A stretch of 62,335 bases of DNA from the IMG/VR virus record IMGVR_UViG_3300030380_000755, positions 1 through 62,335 of that record; one strand, 5' to 3'. Positions 17,901 to 26,349 of the stretch are shown here, piece by piece (within the stretch, counting starts at the first letter, position 1; each line of letters opens with the position of its first letter). The DNA comes from a virus. Below the pieces are notes generated by a model. That model saw nothing but the letters and a program-made list of their open reading frames with translations, was not told where the DNA came from and made no database searches. Position numbers and translations under genes: made by a program.

Positions 17901-20900
17901 TGCATTTAAAGAGATACAGCTAAACCAAGTACGCACAGTGTTGTTTGAAAGTGGTTCTGACAGAGTTATGGACGCTAGAGAAAAACGCTTGTTTGAAAAC
18001 CGTAAGAGTTTAGAAGCCGCAGTGCTCGGAGGGTACGCAAACGAAAAAGACTTGCTAGACGCATACCCTGACATATACCCAAATATGTTCGCAGTGCGTG
18101 AAGCTATGAATGACCCTGCATTTGGACGTATGGCATTAGAATTAGGTGCCGTAGTTGGGTTAGACATACCCATGCACCCAATGGTAATTGACGCTATAAA
18201 ACAGGGGAATTTACGCGATGCGCTATCTAATGTAGCAAGCACCAATGGTTCACAACAAGTGCGTCAGATAGCTGCCAAGTTCGCCAACGTAGCAGGTGAC
18301 ACAAAACTTGTTACAGTGAAAAACTTGAAAGCTGAAGACGGACGTGCAGTCGCAGGATTATTTGATCCTAAAACGAACACAATCTCGTTAGACGCAGATA
18401 CTGGTATCAACACGCACACGTTGATCCACGAAATGTCTCATGCAGGTATGTCAGCATCGTTGGCTGATCCTAAGAATGGTTTTGGTATTCAACTTAAAAA
18501 GCTGTTCAAAGACTTAGATGGTCTGCTAGGCACGGCCTACGGCTCAAAAGACCCTGATGAATTTTTAGCTGAAGCGATGGGCAATCAAGAGTTTAGATCA
18601 GAACTTGCGAGCATAAACCCAAAAGGCGAACCTGTCAGTGCACTACAGAGGTTCTTCAATATTGCTAATAACTACCTAAGTAAAATCTTACCGTTTGTTA
18701 AGTCACGTAACCTGACCGCGCTGCAAGAAGTAGACGCGCTTGTGGATGCGTTGTTAGCCCCTGCACCTGTATATCGTTATGCTAATCAAATGGCGATGAT
18801 GACCACGGCAGACGGTGTTAAGAAATTTACGCAAGACGTAGTTGATGCCACACAGAAGACTATAAACAAAGGGAGCCGCGAACAGTTTAAGTTCAGTGTG
18901 CGAGACTTCTTTACTCAAGGGTTCTCAAAAAAATCTAAGAACCTGCTGCTTAGACTTACTGGTCTACAAGGGTTGGGCGACATTGCAGAATCTGTTGGTT
19001 TGGGCAAAATGGGTCACAAGCTAGACGAGTTGGTAGCTAGTCAACGTGGGGAAATTCAGACTGCAAACAAACTCATAGAACGAAAAATTGGAGAAATTTT
19101 AACAAAGCTAAATAAAGGCACCACTGAGCAAGCACAAAAACGCAAAGAAGCCTTGGACCGTTTGATCTACGATAACGACTACGGCGCTACTATTTATCAG
19201 GTAGACCCAACGAAACCACAGGGTACATACATTAATAAAGATGGTAGCCCCCGTATGGACAACGATGGCAATGATCTGTTGGAAGTATGGAACAAGCAAC
19301 GTGCTGATTGGAAAGCATTAGGACCAGAGGGACAAGCTGTATTCAACGAAATGCGTGCAGTGTACAAAGATCAATATGAGAAGTTACGCGCTGTTGTTAT
19401 GAGGCAGATAGACGAGCTAGTACAAAATCCTGACGATGCCAAAAAACTAAAGCGCGACATCTTTGCTAAACTATTTGATGCAAGTACCCTAGATGTATAT
19501 TTCCCGTTGATGCGTGAAGGTGACTACGTGCTACGCTATGAGGTTAAGAACCCTAAGTCATCACGCGAAGCCACCGTGGTACAGACATTTACCACAGACG
19601 CAGAACGTCAAGATGCAGCTAAAATGTTTAGGGCAAACAAAGACTACAAAAATGTAGAAATTGTAGAAGAGGTATCAGCAAGAACATTTAAAGGCACAGG
19701 AGTAGACCCAAGTTTCGCATACGATGCGCTGAGTATTCTGGACAAAAACAAAGTTCCACAAGATGTGAAAGATCAAATAATCAAGTTGTTTATAAACTCC
19801 CTACCTGAGACATCGTTTGCTAAGTCATTGCAGAAACGTAAAGGTACCCCGGGGTACATGCAGGACTCTGTGTATGCTCTTAAGACAAAGGGTTATAGCC
19901 TTGCAAGTCAGACAGCTAAACTAAAATATGGGGCACTTTTACGTCAGTATGAAGCTGACTTAGACGCGTTTGAACAAGTTGCGCTACCTAAAGCCAAAAG
20001 TCTTGTAGGAAAAGGTACGGAACGGCTTACCGCCGCGTTTAATGATGTAAAAGCTGAACTGAAAGATCGTGCGCAGTTTGCGCGAAAAGGCGCGGACAAT
20101 AAAAACATAGAAGCGGTAGCACGTAGACTTAACCAAACCGCGTTTATCTACACTATCGGTTTCAACGCATCGTCTGCTTTGGTCAACCTATCGCAAATCC
20201 CCTTGTTTGTTGCACCGTTCTTGGGGGGAAAACACGGGTACGTAAAAACGTACGCCGCGATCAAGTCTGCATATGGTAATACGTTATTAGGTGGTAAACG
20301 TGGGGGTGGCACAAACTCTATCCTAGACTTCTATGATATATCTGACAAAGGTACATTTACCCTGAAGAAAGGTTTAAAATTACCTGAAGGAAAAGAGGCT
20401 GAACTGAAACGCATGGAAGCCTTGGTGCAAACTGCATCACAACGTGGTCTATTAGGTCAAGGATTTCTCGCAGAAGCCATGGGGCTTAATGAGACTAGCC
20501 GCATCAAAAAAGGTAGTAAGATAGGCAACGCTGTAGACAACGCATCGGTGCTATCCGCTTGGTTGTTTAACCATGCAGAACAGTTGAACCGTCAAGTAAC
20601 CTTGATGGCATCATTTAACCTAGCATTAGATAGTGTAACGAAGGGTAAGGCTAATAAGGCAAGCGAAGCGCAGATAGAAGAAGCTGTAAAACAAGCTATA
20701 TACGACACACAGCAGACAAACGGTGGCACGTTCTTGGAAACCGCACCTAGTATTGCACGAGAAGGTATAGGTCGCGTTGCGTTTATGTACAAAAACTACG
20801 GCCTGCAGATGTATTACACTATGCTAAAGACCGCTAAGACCGCTATGGACAGCGACAAAGGTAAATTGTTTGGAGCAGAAGGATCGCCCGAACGCAAGGC

Positions 20901-21744
20901 CGCAGTAAAACAACTTATAGGTATGCACGGATCAGCGTTGTTCTTTGCAGGTATTCAAGGCTTGCCGTTGTACGGCGCGGTAAAACTTATCGCTAACTTG
21001 TTCTTCTTAGATGACGAAGAAGAAGATTTTGATACAATCGTACGTCAATATACAGGTGAAGGTTGGTACAAAGGCGCAATAACTGAGTTTGCAGGGTTGG
21101 ATGTGGCAAGTCGTATGGCACTTACTGGGCTTCTTATTCAAGAAAACCGCTACAATAGCAATCCATCCCTAGAAGAAACACTAGGTTTCTATGCGGGTGG
21201 CCCTGCACTGAGCGTAGCTAATCGTATAATGCGAGGAAGTAATGACTTGCTGTCGGGAGAAACGCAGCGTGGCATAGAAAGTATACTACCTGCAGGATTA
21301 AGTAATGTATACAAATCAACATTTGGTAGGTACGCACAACAAGGTGGGATTTATACTAGGCGCAATGATCCTATATACGACGATCTTACTAATGGTGATC
21401 TTGTGGCTTTAACTTTGGGAATAAGACCTACCGAGTATTCGTTCCGCACTGAAACGAGTGGGGTATTAAAAAACATAGATATTGCCGTAAACAAAAAACG
21501 TTCTTTCTTAAACAAACAATATTATGTTGCTATGAGTATGGGTGACTACGAAAAGATGATGGATGTGTACGATGACATGATTAAGTTCAATGAGCGTCAT
21601 CCAGAAGCGGCCATAACACCTGATTCTATAGAGCGTTCTATGAAGCGACACGCTGAAACGACAAAAAATATGCACTATGGTAGATCGTTTAGCAGCACGT
21701 ACGGTGCAACAATTAAAGATATACGAGACGCCTTTAAACAATAA
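14989..21744 (+). CDS. Giant polyvalent virion protein with HExxH metallopeptidase motif
   Basis: 2251-aa protein, the last gene of the rightward arm. The N-terminus (TDPNGNKIRVEGPSGATREQ) is a short beta element common on such proteins, followed by a Gly/Ala membrane-active region (about 75-190). Residues about 600-850 are low-complexity charged linker. At 1147-1151 lies HEMSH in a typical zincin helix, with Glu1191 or Glu1195 in DEFLAEAMG as a plausible third ligand. The C-terminal third resembles domains of phage large polyvalent proteins (RVAFMYKNYGLQMYYTMLKT, then an acidic DDEEEDF loop). Ejection into the cell, with peptidase action on the wall or on host protein, is inferred. A second gene is nested in another frame at 17009-17200. 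Confidence 0.7.
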   Translation: MAIYELTDPNGNKIRVEGPSGATREQIVGIYNNTMAEREREPERRLRAGLENYYGTQRDIAGQIARSRKPTFGDYLGEIPKGLIGGAAGLVETGALGLAALLPEDAENVVRDGIKKAGQAVQDYVPPDFNLEDSIPRKVSEAGGSFAGIIGASLINPVAGATLAVSAGAGEASERARAAGATQEERNLAALKGILPGALELIPATRLVKGIKQVYRGEANPVQLVKNRILRASREGGIEAAQETASSIAQNMIEQGYNPEQGTFEGSGESAGIGFTVGALAQSLLDLATPRTRGGTSDVTDVEPEEFIQEELDLQGGEDAPTRLGLQTNFEGEQGELFPRSDLGQAPERPAERDPRQTEFDFDERVEETREPDLVDRMQQKLLTGPEDLGLTVDSKGEARTRDQKTAARAEGMQVVEQARSEIRNTGEISSDTMQKLRTADVPFEAVSSVLKGTRYEPALDRIEGAEAPAGIAALDTGPRPVQDQASFDAAVARARAGGLGQLTADIAQNEQAAQERARERQALAAAERGDIEAFEQPDLFAIEREQDERKYGRPEPTPEAAQVEEVEQARTDPDLLSLIEQDKAREDSARVRKATEVERQKQEDIDVDTELGLRDMQERVTEPKRRQEDRERSEQLSFRGELRQPKATSKGITPLVKPAVTSANVGELKGAADARSTDAAASGVGIPPIKSSSADGPAEAPESTSDTTTSDKRGMGRSVRGARRTTVSEGTQSDTLDVFDEPINEDAALKEAIDDPKPVQVDLPKQRARKRTKVKSKSKRVTQKAKADTGPGRRNVIGGKATPAGAKRGPIPEGIKGVKRPKPKKPEAKQVAQLYTEETPAVVKEAFGGKQDVATTNPFSDADNKKIKDKLLAGFSKSDKSKKEVAPIVAYLRAYPNPFDGLKLAIFDLVHSTPLATNEKTNDPSAQAAAQARQYMGGVPAKKGQLAPALRAIAWARANLSKEANLRLDRAFKEIQLNQVRTVLFESGSDRVMDAREKRLFENRKSLEAAVLGGYANEKDLLDAYPDIYPNMFAVREAMNDPAFGRMALELGAVVGLDIPMHPMVIDAIKQGNLRDALSNVASTNGSQQVRQIAAKFANVAGDTKLVTVKNLKAEDGRAVAGLFDPKTNTISLDADTGINTHTLIHEMSHAGMSASLADPKNGFGIQLKKLFKDLDGLLGTAYGSKDPDEFLAEAMGNQEFRSELASINPKGEPVSALQRFFNIANNYLSKILPFVKSRNLTALQEVDALVDALLAPAPVYRYANQMAMMTTADGVKKFTQDVVDATQKTINKGSREQFKFSVRDFFTQGFSKKSKNLLLRLTGLQGLGDIAESVGLGKMGHKLDELVASQRGEIQTANKLIERKIGEILTKLNKGTTEQAQKRKEALDRLIYDNDYGATIYQVDPTKPQGTYINKDGSPRMDNDGNDLLEVWNKQRADWKALGPEGQAVFNEMRAVYKDQYEKLRAVVMRQIDELVQNPDDAKKLKRDIFAKLFDASTLDVYFPLMREGDYVLRYEVKNPKSSREATVVQTFTTDAERQDAAKMFRANKDYKNVEIVEEVSARTFKGTGVDPSFAYDALSILDKNKVPQDVKDQIIKLFINSLPETSFAKSLQKRKGTPGYMQDSVYALKTKGYSLASQTAKLKYGALLRQYEADLDAFEQVALPKAKSLVGKGTERLTAAFNDVKAELKDRAQFARKGADNKNIEAVARRLNQTAFIYTIGFNASSALVNLSQIPLFVAPFLGGKHGYVKTYAAIKSAYGNTLLGGKRGGGTNSILDFYDISDKGTFTLKKGLKLPEGKEAELKRMEALVQTASQRGLLGQGFLAEAMGLNETSRIKKGSKIGNAVDNASVLSAWLFNHAEQLNRQVTLMASFNLALDSVTKGKANKASEAQIEEAVKQAIYDTQQTNGGTFLETAPSIAREGIGRVAFMYKNYGLQMYYTMLKTAKTAMDSDKGKLFGAEGSPERKAAVKQLIGMHGSALFFAGIQGLPLYGAVKLIANLFFLDDEEEDFDTIVRQYTGEGWYKGAITEFAGLDVASRMALTGLLIQENRYNSNPSLEETLGFYAGGPALSVANRIMRGSNDLLSGETQRGIESILPAGLSNVYKSTFGRYAQQGGIYTRRNDPIYDDLTNGDLVALTLGIRPTEYSFRTETSGVLKNIDIAVNKKRSFLNKQYYVAMSMGDYEKMMDVYDDMIKFNERHPEAAITPDSIERSMKRHAETTKNMHYGRSFSSTYGATIKDIRDAFKQ
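17009..17200 (+). CDS. Nested (overprinted) small gene inside the giant virion gene
   Basis: 63-aa protein read in the +1 shifted frame of the 2251-aa gene. The ATG is preceded by AAAAGGAG with a six-base gap, one of the best ribosome binding sites in the genome. The product is compact and protein-like: MLDQLTQQQVELAFRLLNQA, a Pro/Lys turn, LTNAEWDALCEALGELL and a terminal SQIH. I associate this LTxxEWxxLxxLL pattern with short conserved proteins of marine phages. In the host gene's frame the same DNA encodes a Ser/Thr/Ala/Gly-rich linker with no visible structure, which is what overprinting would leave. Function is unknown. Confidence 0.65.
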   Translation: MLDQLTQQQVELAFRLLNQAVQTDPPKPLKVPPTLRHLTNAEWDALCEALGELLYQKVRSQIH

Positions 21745-21767
21745 AAATCCCCCGCACGTGGCGGGGG
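21745..21767 (-). terminator. Intrinsic terminator of the leftward arm
   Basis: CCCCCGC (21749-21755) and GCGGGGG (21761-21767) form a seven-base GC stem with a five-base loop. Read on the minus strand the stem is followed by ATTTTTA (21742-21748), a proper U-tract, so it stops transcripts arriving from the primase operon. On the plus strand no T-run follows. It lies exactly between the two convergent arms. Confidence 0.8.
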
Positions 21768-21775
21768 CAGTCGGA

Positions 21776-21805
21776 GGAGAACGACAAGTTGTCGAGCTTG
21801 TCTCC
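21776..21805. terminator. Second hairpin at the convergent junction
   Basis: GGAG plus ACAAG (21776-21788) can pair with CTTGT plus CTCC (21797-21805) around an eight-base loop, with a small internal bulge. No T-run follows on either strand. It may slow polymerase coming from the rightward arm, which otherwise has no visible terminator here. Confidence 0.3.
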
Positions 21806-21814
21806 TAACACGTA

Positions 21815-22042
21815 TCACACTGTCCTCCACATGCGAACCCCAAACATGCCGTTTTCTATACGAATTCTAATTTCTACATCCCAATTTTTGCGATGCGCTA
21901 TATCAAGAAGCTGCTTCCGTGCTTTGACATGGTTTACGCAAGGGATGAAGACAGACGCACCGACTACCACACTATCCCAATCCACAACTATTTTTACTTG
22001 GTCTGGTGTTAAATCATCAAACCTCAGTGGCTTCTGATACAC
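21815..22042 (-). CDS. Conserved small phage protein, unknown function
   Basis: 75-aa protein, last gene of the leftward arm. It starts at a GTG overlapping the 3' end of the primase-helicase gene by 26 bases and stops just before the terminator region. It contains LTPDQVKIVVDWDSVVVGASVFIP and a C-terminal GMFGVRMWR, a pattern I know from short proteins beside replication genes in marine phages. A mixed alpha/beta fold is likely. No enzymatic motif was seen. Confidence 0.65.
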   Translation of the reverse strand: MYQKPLRFDDLTPDQVKIVVDWDSVVVGASVFIPCVNHVKARKQLLDIAHRKNWDVEIRIRIENGMFGVRMWRTV

Positions 22043-24833
22043 CGCTAAACCCTACTAATTTCACTGATAGCACCCATATAGATGGTAAATTAAAGTTTGT
22101 GCCTCTAGTCAACCGCATCTTCATACGTTTTGCGCCCATATCTTTCTGCATACCTTCTACCGTACTGGTGTAATCAATCTTCTGTTCTCCAAGCCACATC
22201 TTAAACGCCTTGGGTACAATATATAACATGTTGGTGTCTGTCTCATACCGCGCAACAAACATACCCCGTGGGTTCTGTTCTGGTATAACCATGGGTGTAA
22301 CACCTTCTGCGTTCTGCGCCTTCTCGGTGCTCTTTATTTTAAGAATGCTACCCCAGTGCTCTGTGGTAAATTCGGTAACCAAGGTTTGTACAGACGCAGT
22401 GCTATCATCTACAAACGCCTTCACCCGTATAAGTTGTCCCACTACCCACTTAAATAACTCCTTCACGTCATAGTCCACTATACCTGCGCGTTTAGCCGCC
22501 ACTGCCCCTGCCAATATAGCAGAACATCCCCCAGACCAGAAACGGTTCTTCTGGTTTAACCCTGCGCATTTATCTAATTTTGCTTTGATCCTCTCATAAT
22601 CCGCAGTAACTGCGGCCTTGTTCTCTATCACATACTGCACAAACTCTGGTCCGTAGTGTCCGTAATTTAGCTGTATATCCTTGAATAACGATGCGGATAC
22701 AACAGGGTCCACTTCTACCATGGGTATTTCATCAACTCGTAATTCCAGTAATCGTTGCATCTCTGCTTTGGTATCACCTTTCGCCATAGCCATCTGCGCA
22801 TACATACTTACGTTACCCGAAGACAATGCTATCAAATGCCATGGTCTACCCCTAACACGTTCGTAGTTGCCGCCACCTGCCATCCGGTTCTTCTGCGTTC
22901 CTTCCGATAGCTGATACGCATAATCTGATGCTTGCTTACCGTGTATGTTTGTCATCTCGTCTGTATTCAGTCCAAGATTGTGCATTACCTCGGCAAAGTT
23001 CATACGAGAATTTGGCGTATCCGCTTTAGTCCCTGTAAGCCCACGCGGTTCACCCCATATAGCTGTACCAGTATACATAGCGGTTGTTTTACCGCCCCCT
23101 GTTTCACCGAACAGATGTATGCCCAGACTGTACAAGCCCGTCAAAGGCATTAGAATAGTGCCGAACCCTGCGCATACTGTAAACTGCTGTAGCTCCATAC
23201 CCTCTTGATTGTAAAAATCCAGTATTTCTTTGTGACGTTCTTTAGAGCCTTTAGGTTTAAACTTATGTATATGTCCTGAAGTTTTACTAGACGGTGGATT
23301 ATACTCCATACCACTGGCGGTAATTAATTGATCCCCTAGAACAAACGCGTCCATCTTTTCATCATCCACCCACCCGAACTGTTGATGTGCTTCACTTGCT
23401 GTGGTGGTCTGCTGTAATTCTTTTATCCATGCTGCTGTGTACGCCATTAGTTTATCTATATCCTTCCCATAAGTTACTATACCCTGCATAGACATATGTT
23501 TGCGAAATTCTTCCCTTGAGGTAACCGCAGATAAGGGTACAACAAAATCGCGTGTTCCGTCCCTTGGTAAATGTAGCGCAAACGCTATAACTTCTCCAAG
23601 CTCCACATCGTGCAGTCTCCGCGTAACATAAAAATCATGATGGTATATACATATTTCTTCGGGTTCATCGTCTTCGTTTACGCTGCGTAGATACACACCA
23701 CCATTCTGTCCTCGAAAGTATGGTCGTGGTAACGTAGGTATGGTTATCTGCTTCGTACTGCCCCCATCTATTTCCTCTATAACATTATCTTCTGGCGTAG
23801 CTTCTTTGACTTCTTTTGTAAGCACCGCAGGGGTTGTGATCTTACCTTTGTTTGGGCAACCTTCGCACCCGTCAGGGTTTAGCCGTTCTATCGTGCTACA
23901 AAAGTGTGGACCACCTGTATCTTCCATTTTCTTTAGTGTGCCCTGCACACTGTAATCCTCGTGTCGTGCTGACATAATGTGTGCAGCTTCTGCCCCGTCT
24001 TCGCATACGTTGGCTATGGACAACCCTGCTCGCCATAAGTCATGGGATATGCTGTCTTGATTTTTTATTATGTGTTTGATCTGGTTGCAGCCCGTACCGT
24101 TCTTGGTCTTCAACAACAAACGCTTGAAGCTACCTTTGTAGTTTTGATACATTGCATCTTTGAACGCGCTAACCGCTGATGCCTCGCGTCTCTTGGGTAC
24201 TGGTATCGGCTCATCCCCTAAGAGCGTAGCAAATTTATCAAAGTCTACGGTATTAAAATCCGCTTCTACCCCATAAAACTCTACAGGTAGAGGGTCACCG
24301 TATTTGTGATTATGGGTGCTTGGAACGCGTAAAATACTGGCAGCATCAGATGTACGTGACGGATCGGCGGCAAAACCTTGTTCTTCACATAACATCTTTA
24401 ATCGTTCAGCCACAGGCCACCAATCTTCGCGGCACACAGGTTCAGACAATATCCAATAGGTGTGTACGCCACGCCCTGAGTTCACAAGAGTAGGTGTGGG
24501 CAGACCATTATTTTCACAGAAGTTACGCAGTTCATCAATAGCCACTGCTTGAGATGGAAAGTCTTTGTCGGGACCACAATCTAAATCTAAGAAAAAAGAT
24601 TTCATCCACTGCATGTTACTAGCAGCACGGGTGCTACCATCAAAGAACGTACCCAAAGCAAAGAAAGCGTTCCACCCGTTATCGTTGAGGTCACGCGCTT
24701 TATGTAGTAATTCGTCTATAGACGGGCAAAATGTCTGTTTAATGCTCTCGTTAGGTTTTACACCTTTGTTAGCCCATACGCAGTATTCCCCTTCGTGCGC
24801 TAGAACTAACTCTAAAAATCGTTTTGTTTTCAT
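22017..24833 (-). CDS. Primase-helicase: RepB/AEP-like primase plus DUF927-type ATPase
   Basis: About 938-aa replication protein. The N-terminal third has archaeo-eukaryotic primase features: FFLDLDCG with the metal-binding DxD (about residue 85), GRGVHTYWILSEP with the motif II histidine, and RVPSTHNHKYG. A Cys-rich knuckle (DGCEGCPNKG) follows at about 330. The C-terminal half is DUF927-like with a Walker A GETGGGKTTA (about 575) and a Walker B-like LNTDEMTN. It would prime and unwind DNA for the phage polymerase. ATG 24833 is chosen because it begins MKTKRFLEL; three in-frame GTG codons lie immediately upstream and cannot be excluded as the start. Confidence 0.88.
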   Translation of the reverse strand: MKTKRFLELVLAHEGEYCVWANKGVKPNESIKQTFCPSIDELLHKARDLNDNGWNAFFALGTFFDGSTRAASNMQWMKSFFLDLDCGPDKDFPSQAVAIDELRNFCENNGLPTPTLVNSGRGVHTYWILSEPVCREDWWPVAERLKMLCEEQGFAADPSRTSDAASILRVPSTHNHKYGDPLPVEFYGVEADFNTVDFDKFATLLGDEPIPVPKRREASAVSAFKDAMYQNYKGSFKRLLLKTKNGTGCNQIKHIIKNQDSISHDLWRAGLSIANVCEDGAEAAHIMSARHEDYSVQGTLKKMEDTGGPHFCSTIERLNPDGCEGCPNKGKITTPAVLTKEVKEATPEDNVIEEIDGGSTKQITIPTLPRPYFRGQNGGVYLRSVNEDDEPEEICIYHHDFYVTRRLHDVELGEVIAFALHLPRDGTRDFVVPLSAVTSREEFRKHMSMQGIVTYGKDIDKLMAYTAAWIKELQQTTTASEAHQQFGWVDDEKMDAFVLGDQLITASGMEYNPPSSKTSGHIHKFKPKGSKERHKEILDFYNQEGMELQQFTVCAGFGTILMPLTGLYSLGIHLFGETGGGKTTAMYTGTAIWGEPRGLTGTKADTPNSRMNFAEVMHNLGLNTDEMTNIHGKQASDYAYQLSEGTQKNRMAGGGNYERVRGRPWHLIALSSGNVSMYAQMAMAKGDTKAEMQRLLELRVDEIPMVEVDPVVSASLFKDIQLNYGHYGPEFVQYVIENKAAVTADYERIKAKLDKCAGLNQKNRFWSGGCSAILAGAVAAKRAGIVDYDVKELFKWVVGQLIRVKAFVDDSTASVQTLVTEFTTEHWGSILKIKSTEKAQNAEGVTPMVIPEQNPRGMFVARYETDTNMLYIVPKAFKMWLGEQKIDYTSTVEGMQKDMGAKRMKMRLTRGTNFNLPSIWVLSVKLVGFSGVSEATEV

Positions 24834-24892
24834 CACCACCACTCATACCATAAGAGTAACCACGACCACCGTAGTAGCCGTGGCATTTTGTT

Positions 24893-25621
24893 TTAGTCCT
24901 CGTCGTCAAATAAATCGTCTACGATATCATTAAGATCGCCATTTGACTTAGAGTTTACCGCTGCTTTTTTCGCAGTCTTTTTTACTGGTTTCTCATCAAA
25001 CCCATCGTCGTCTTCATCGACTTCTATGGCAGGTTTCATCTCCAAGACATTGTTTGTCTTAGCCTCGGCTTTGAATGGGTTTGGGTCTTCTACCACAAAA
25101 CCACCTTCCACCTTGCCGAATGGGTTGGCGCGTTCCATCGGAACATACTTAGTAACCTGCACAGCGGTTAGTCGTAATGACACGCTTTGGTTTCCTCCAA
25201 AGTCATATGGCACCAACTTCACAGCCACATTGACAGTACTGCCAGTAGTCAACTGAAAGTCTGCTGCTAGTGTGTTACCCTGTGAATCGTACTGGGCGGG
25301 TCTGTCAGTTACCTGACCGTTATACGCGCCCTTCAACGTGGCTTTGTGCGTAAACGTACCATTGTCATCTTTGACGAACGGGTTAGCCAGTTTCTCTGCC
25401 CATTTATCTTCGCGGTTTGCCATGTAGCAAGCACTCATAGCTTTGAACAAAGCCTTTGCCGTAGGTTGATCCATACGAAATTGGATAGAAAACTCCGCAT
25501 TAGTATCACGCGGACCGCAAGGCATACTGCGGTTAACTTTTTTGTCAAACGCATAGGTTTGATCTATGCGCGGCCATAGGGCTTCAATACCCTCAATTAT
25601 ATATGTGTCGGCCAATGTCAT
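24893..25621 (-). CDS. Single-stranded DNA-binding protein, T7 gp2.5-like
   Basis: 242-aa protein. The body resembles phage SSBs of the gp2.5 type: FVKDDNGTFTHKATLKGAY, VTDRPAQYDSQG, then VNVAVKLVPYDFGGNQ and VSLRLTAVQV, an OB-fold-like beta pattern. The C-terminus is a long acidic and Lys-rich tail ending DDLFDDED, with the aromatic and acidic end that such proteins use to contact polymerase and primase. It lies directly upstream of the primase-helicase, fitting a replisome operon. GGAG sits unusually close to the ATG. Confidence 0.82.
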   Translation of the reverse strand: MTLADTYIIEGIEALWPRIDQTYAFDKKVNRSMPCGPRDTNAEFSIQFRMDQPTAKALFKAMSACYMANREDKWAEKLANPFVKDDNGTFTHKATLKGAYNGQVTDRPAQYDSQGNTLAADFQLTTGSTVNVAVKLVPYDFGGNQSVSLRLTAVQVTKYVPMERANPFGKVEGGFVVEDPNPFKAEAKTNNVLEMKPAIEVDEDDDGFDEKPVKKTAKKAAVNSKSNGDLNDIVDDLFDDED

Positions 25622-25633
25622 TCTCCTTTCTGG

Positions 25634-25891
25634 TTATATGTCTGCATCAGCACCGAAATCGAATTCGAGCTGTTCTGATACAGGCTCGTTACGTATCTCG
25701 GCTTGTTCTGCTTCCTTGGCGGTGCTTGTCAACGCTTCAGTTACAGAAGTCTTGTTAAAACGGTATGTGTTACCGATCTTAATGTACGTGGATTTAGGGA
25801 TATGCCCCTGTCTTACCCATGCACGGATAGTAGAAATGGACACTGCAAAATGCTTTGCCAAATCTTCTATTGGTACGAATGGTTCTGCCAT
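25634..25891 (-). CDS. Small MerR/excisionase-type DNA-binding protein
   Basis: 85-aa protein. Residues 5-45 form a winged-helix/MerR-like reading head (PIEDLAKHFAVSISTIRAWV, RQGHIPKSTYIKIGNTYRF). The rest is an acidic helical tail (LEFDFGADADI). ATG overlaps the upstream stop (TAATG). It could regulate the replication operon or act as an architectural factor. There is no integrase here, so a true excisionase role is unlikely. It is one of three small HTH proteins in this arm that could read the palindromic sites. Confidence 0.75.
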   Translation of the reverse strand: MAEPFVPIEDLAKHFAVSISTIRAWVRQGHIPKSTYIKIGNTYRFNKTSVTEALTSTAKEAEQAEIRNEPVSEQLEFDFGADADI

Positions 25892-26292
25892 TATTTTTTC
25901 CTTACTGATATGACGTACTCGGTGTCTACGTTCATGCCTTTAGGCATAACGTCTGGGTTTTCCTCCAAAAACTGTTTTATATTAGTCTGGTTCAACCTTT
26001 TGTCTAAGAACTCAGGTACATCATGCTCCTTAATGAAATTGTACATTTGTTCCCAGTCGCTAGTCCAATACTTGGTTTTACTAGACCGAAAAAATAAACC
26101 TTCGGAGGTTCTAACGCTCTCGACATTGTGGTTTTCACAGTAGTCCAGTAGCGCGTTCTTCAAGATTTCCTGTTGGCGAACCAACGCTCCATCTTCTTCT
26201 TTGTACCTTGCCGATAGCTCCGCTCTTTTTGCCCGTAATTTTATGTAGGCTTTGGTCAGCTTATCTGCAGGGATGTCGGACGCGTCCTTCAT
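25891..26292 (-). CDS. Conserved phage protein of replication operon, unknown function
   Basis: 133-aa protein with a coiled-coil N-terminal half (YIKLRAKRAELSARYKEED) and a C-terminal half with KYWTSDWEQMYNFIKEHDVP, LDKRLNQTNIKQFLEENPDV and a terminal YVISVRKK. I know close relatives beside SSB or helicase genes in marine phages, always unnamed. The layout recalls Gp157/Gam-like recombination accessory proteins, but that is only a resemblance. It is the first gene after the promoter-like sequence at 26321-26349. Confidence 0.65.
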   Translation of the reverse strand: MKDASDIPADKLTKAYIKLRAKRAELSARYKEEDGALVRQQEILKNALLDYCENHNVESVRTSEGLFFRSSKTKYWTSDWEQMYNFIKEHDVPEFLDKRLNQTNIKQFLEENPDVMPKGMNVDTEYVISVRKK

Positions 26293-26320
26293 ATGCGTTC
26301 TCCTAGTTAACGAGAATTAC

Positions 26321-26349
26321 ACTTTAGTTATTAAATGTAACTTAGTCAA
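26321..26349 (-). promoter_or_regulatory. Sigma70-like promoter for SSB-primase operon
   Basis: On the minus strand TTGACT (26349-26344) is followed after 17 bases by TAAAGT (26326-26321). The -35 box matches five of six consensus positions and the -10 four of six. It lies in the only gap between the SNF2 helicase and the downstream replication genes and partly overlaps the helicase stop codon. It would give a separate transcript for the five leftmost genes, none of which has a palindromic site. Confidence 0.45.

Noticed and set aside
24834-24892. Glycine/tyrosine-rich short frame between SSB and primase genes
   Set aside because: No start codon with a ribosome binding site, and it runs into the primase gene out of frame; more likely a leader with repeated GGT codons by chance.
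25634-25891. Excisionase of a temperate phage
   Set aside because: The MerR-like fold is shared by many small regulators, and no integrase or attachment site is visible.
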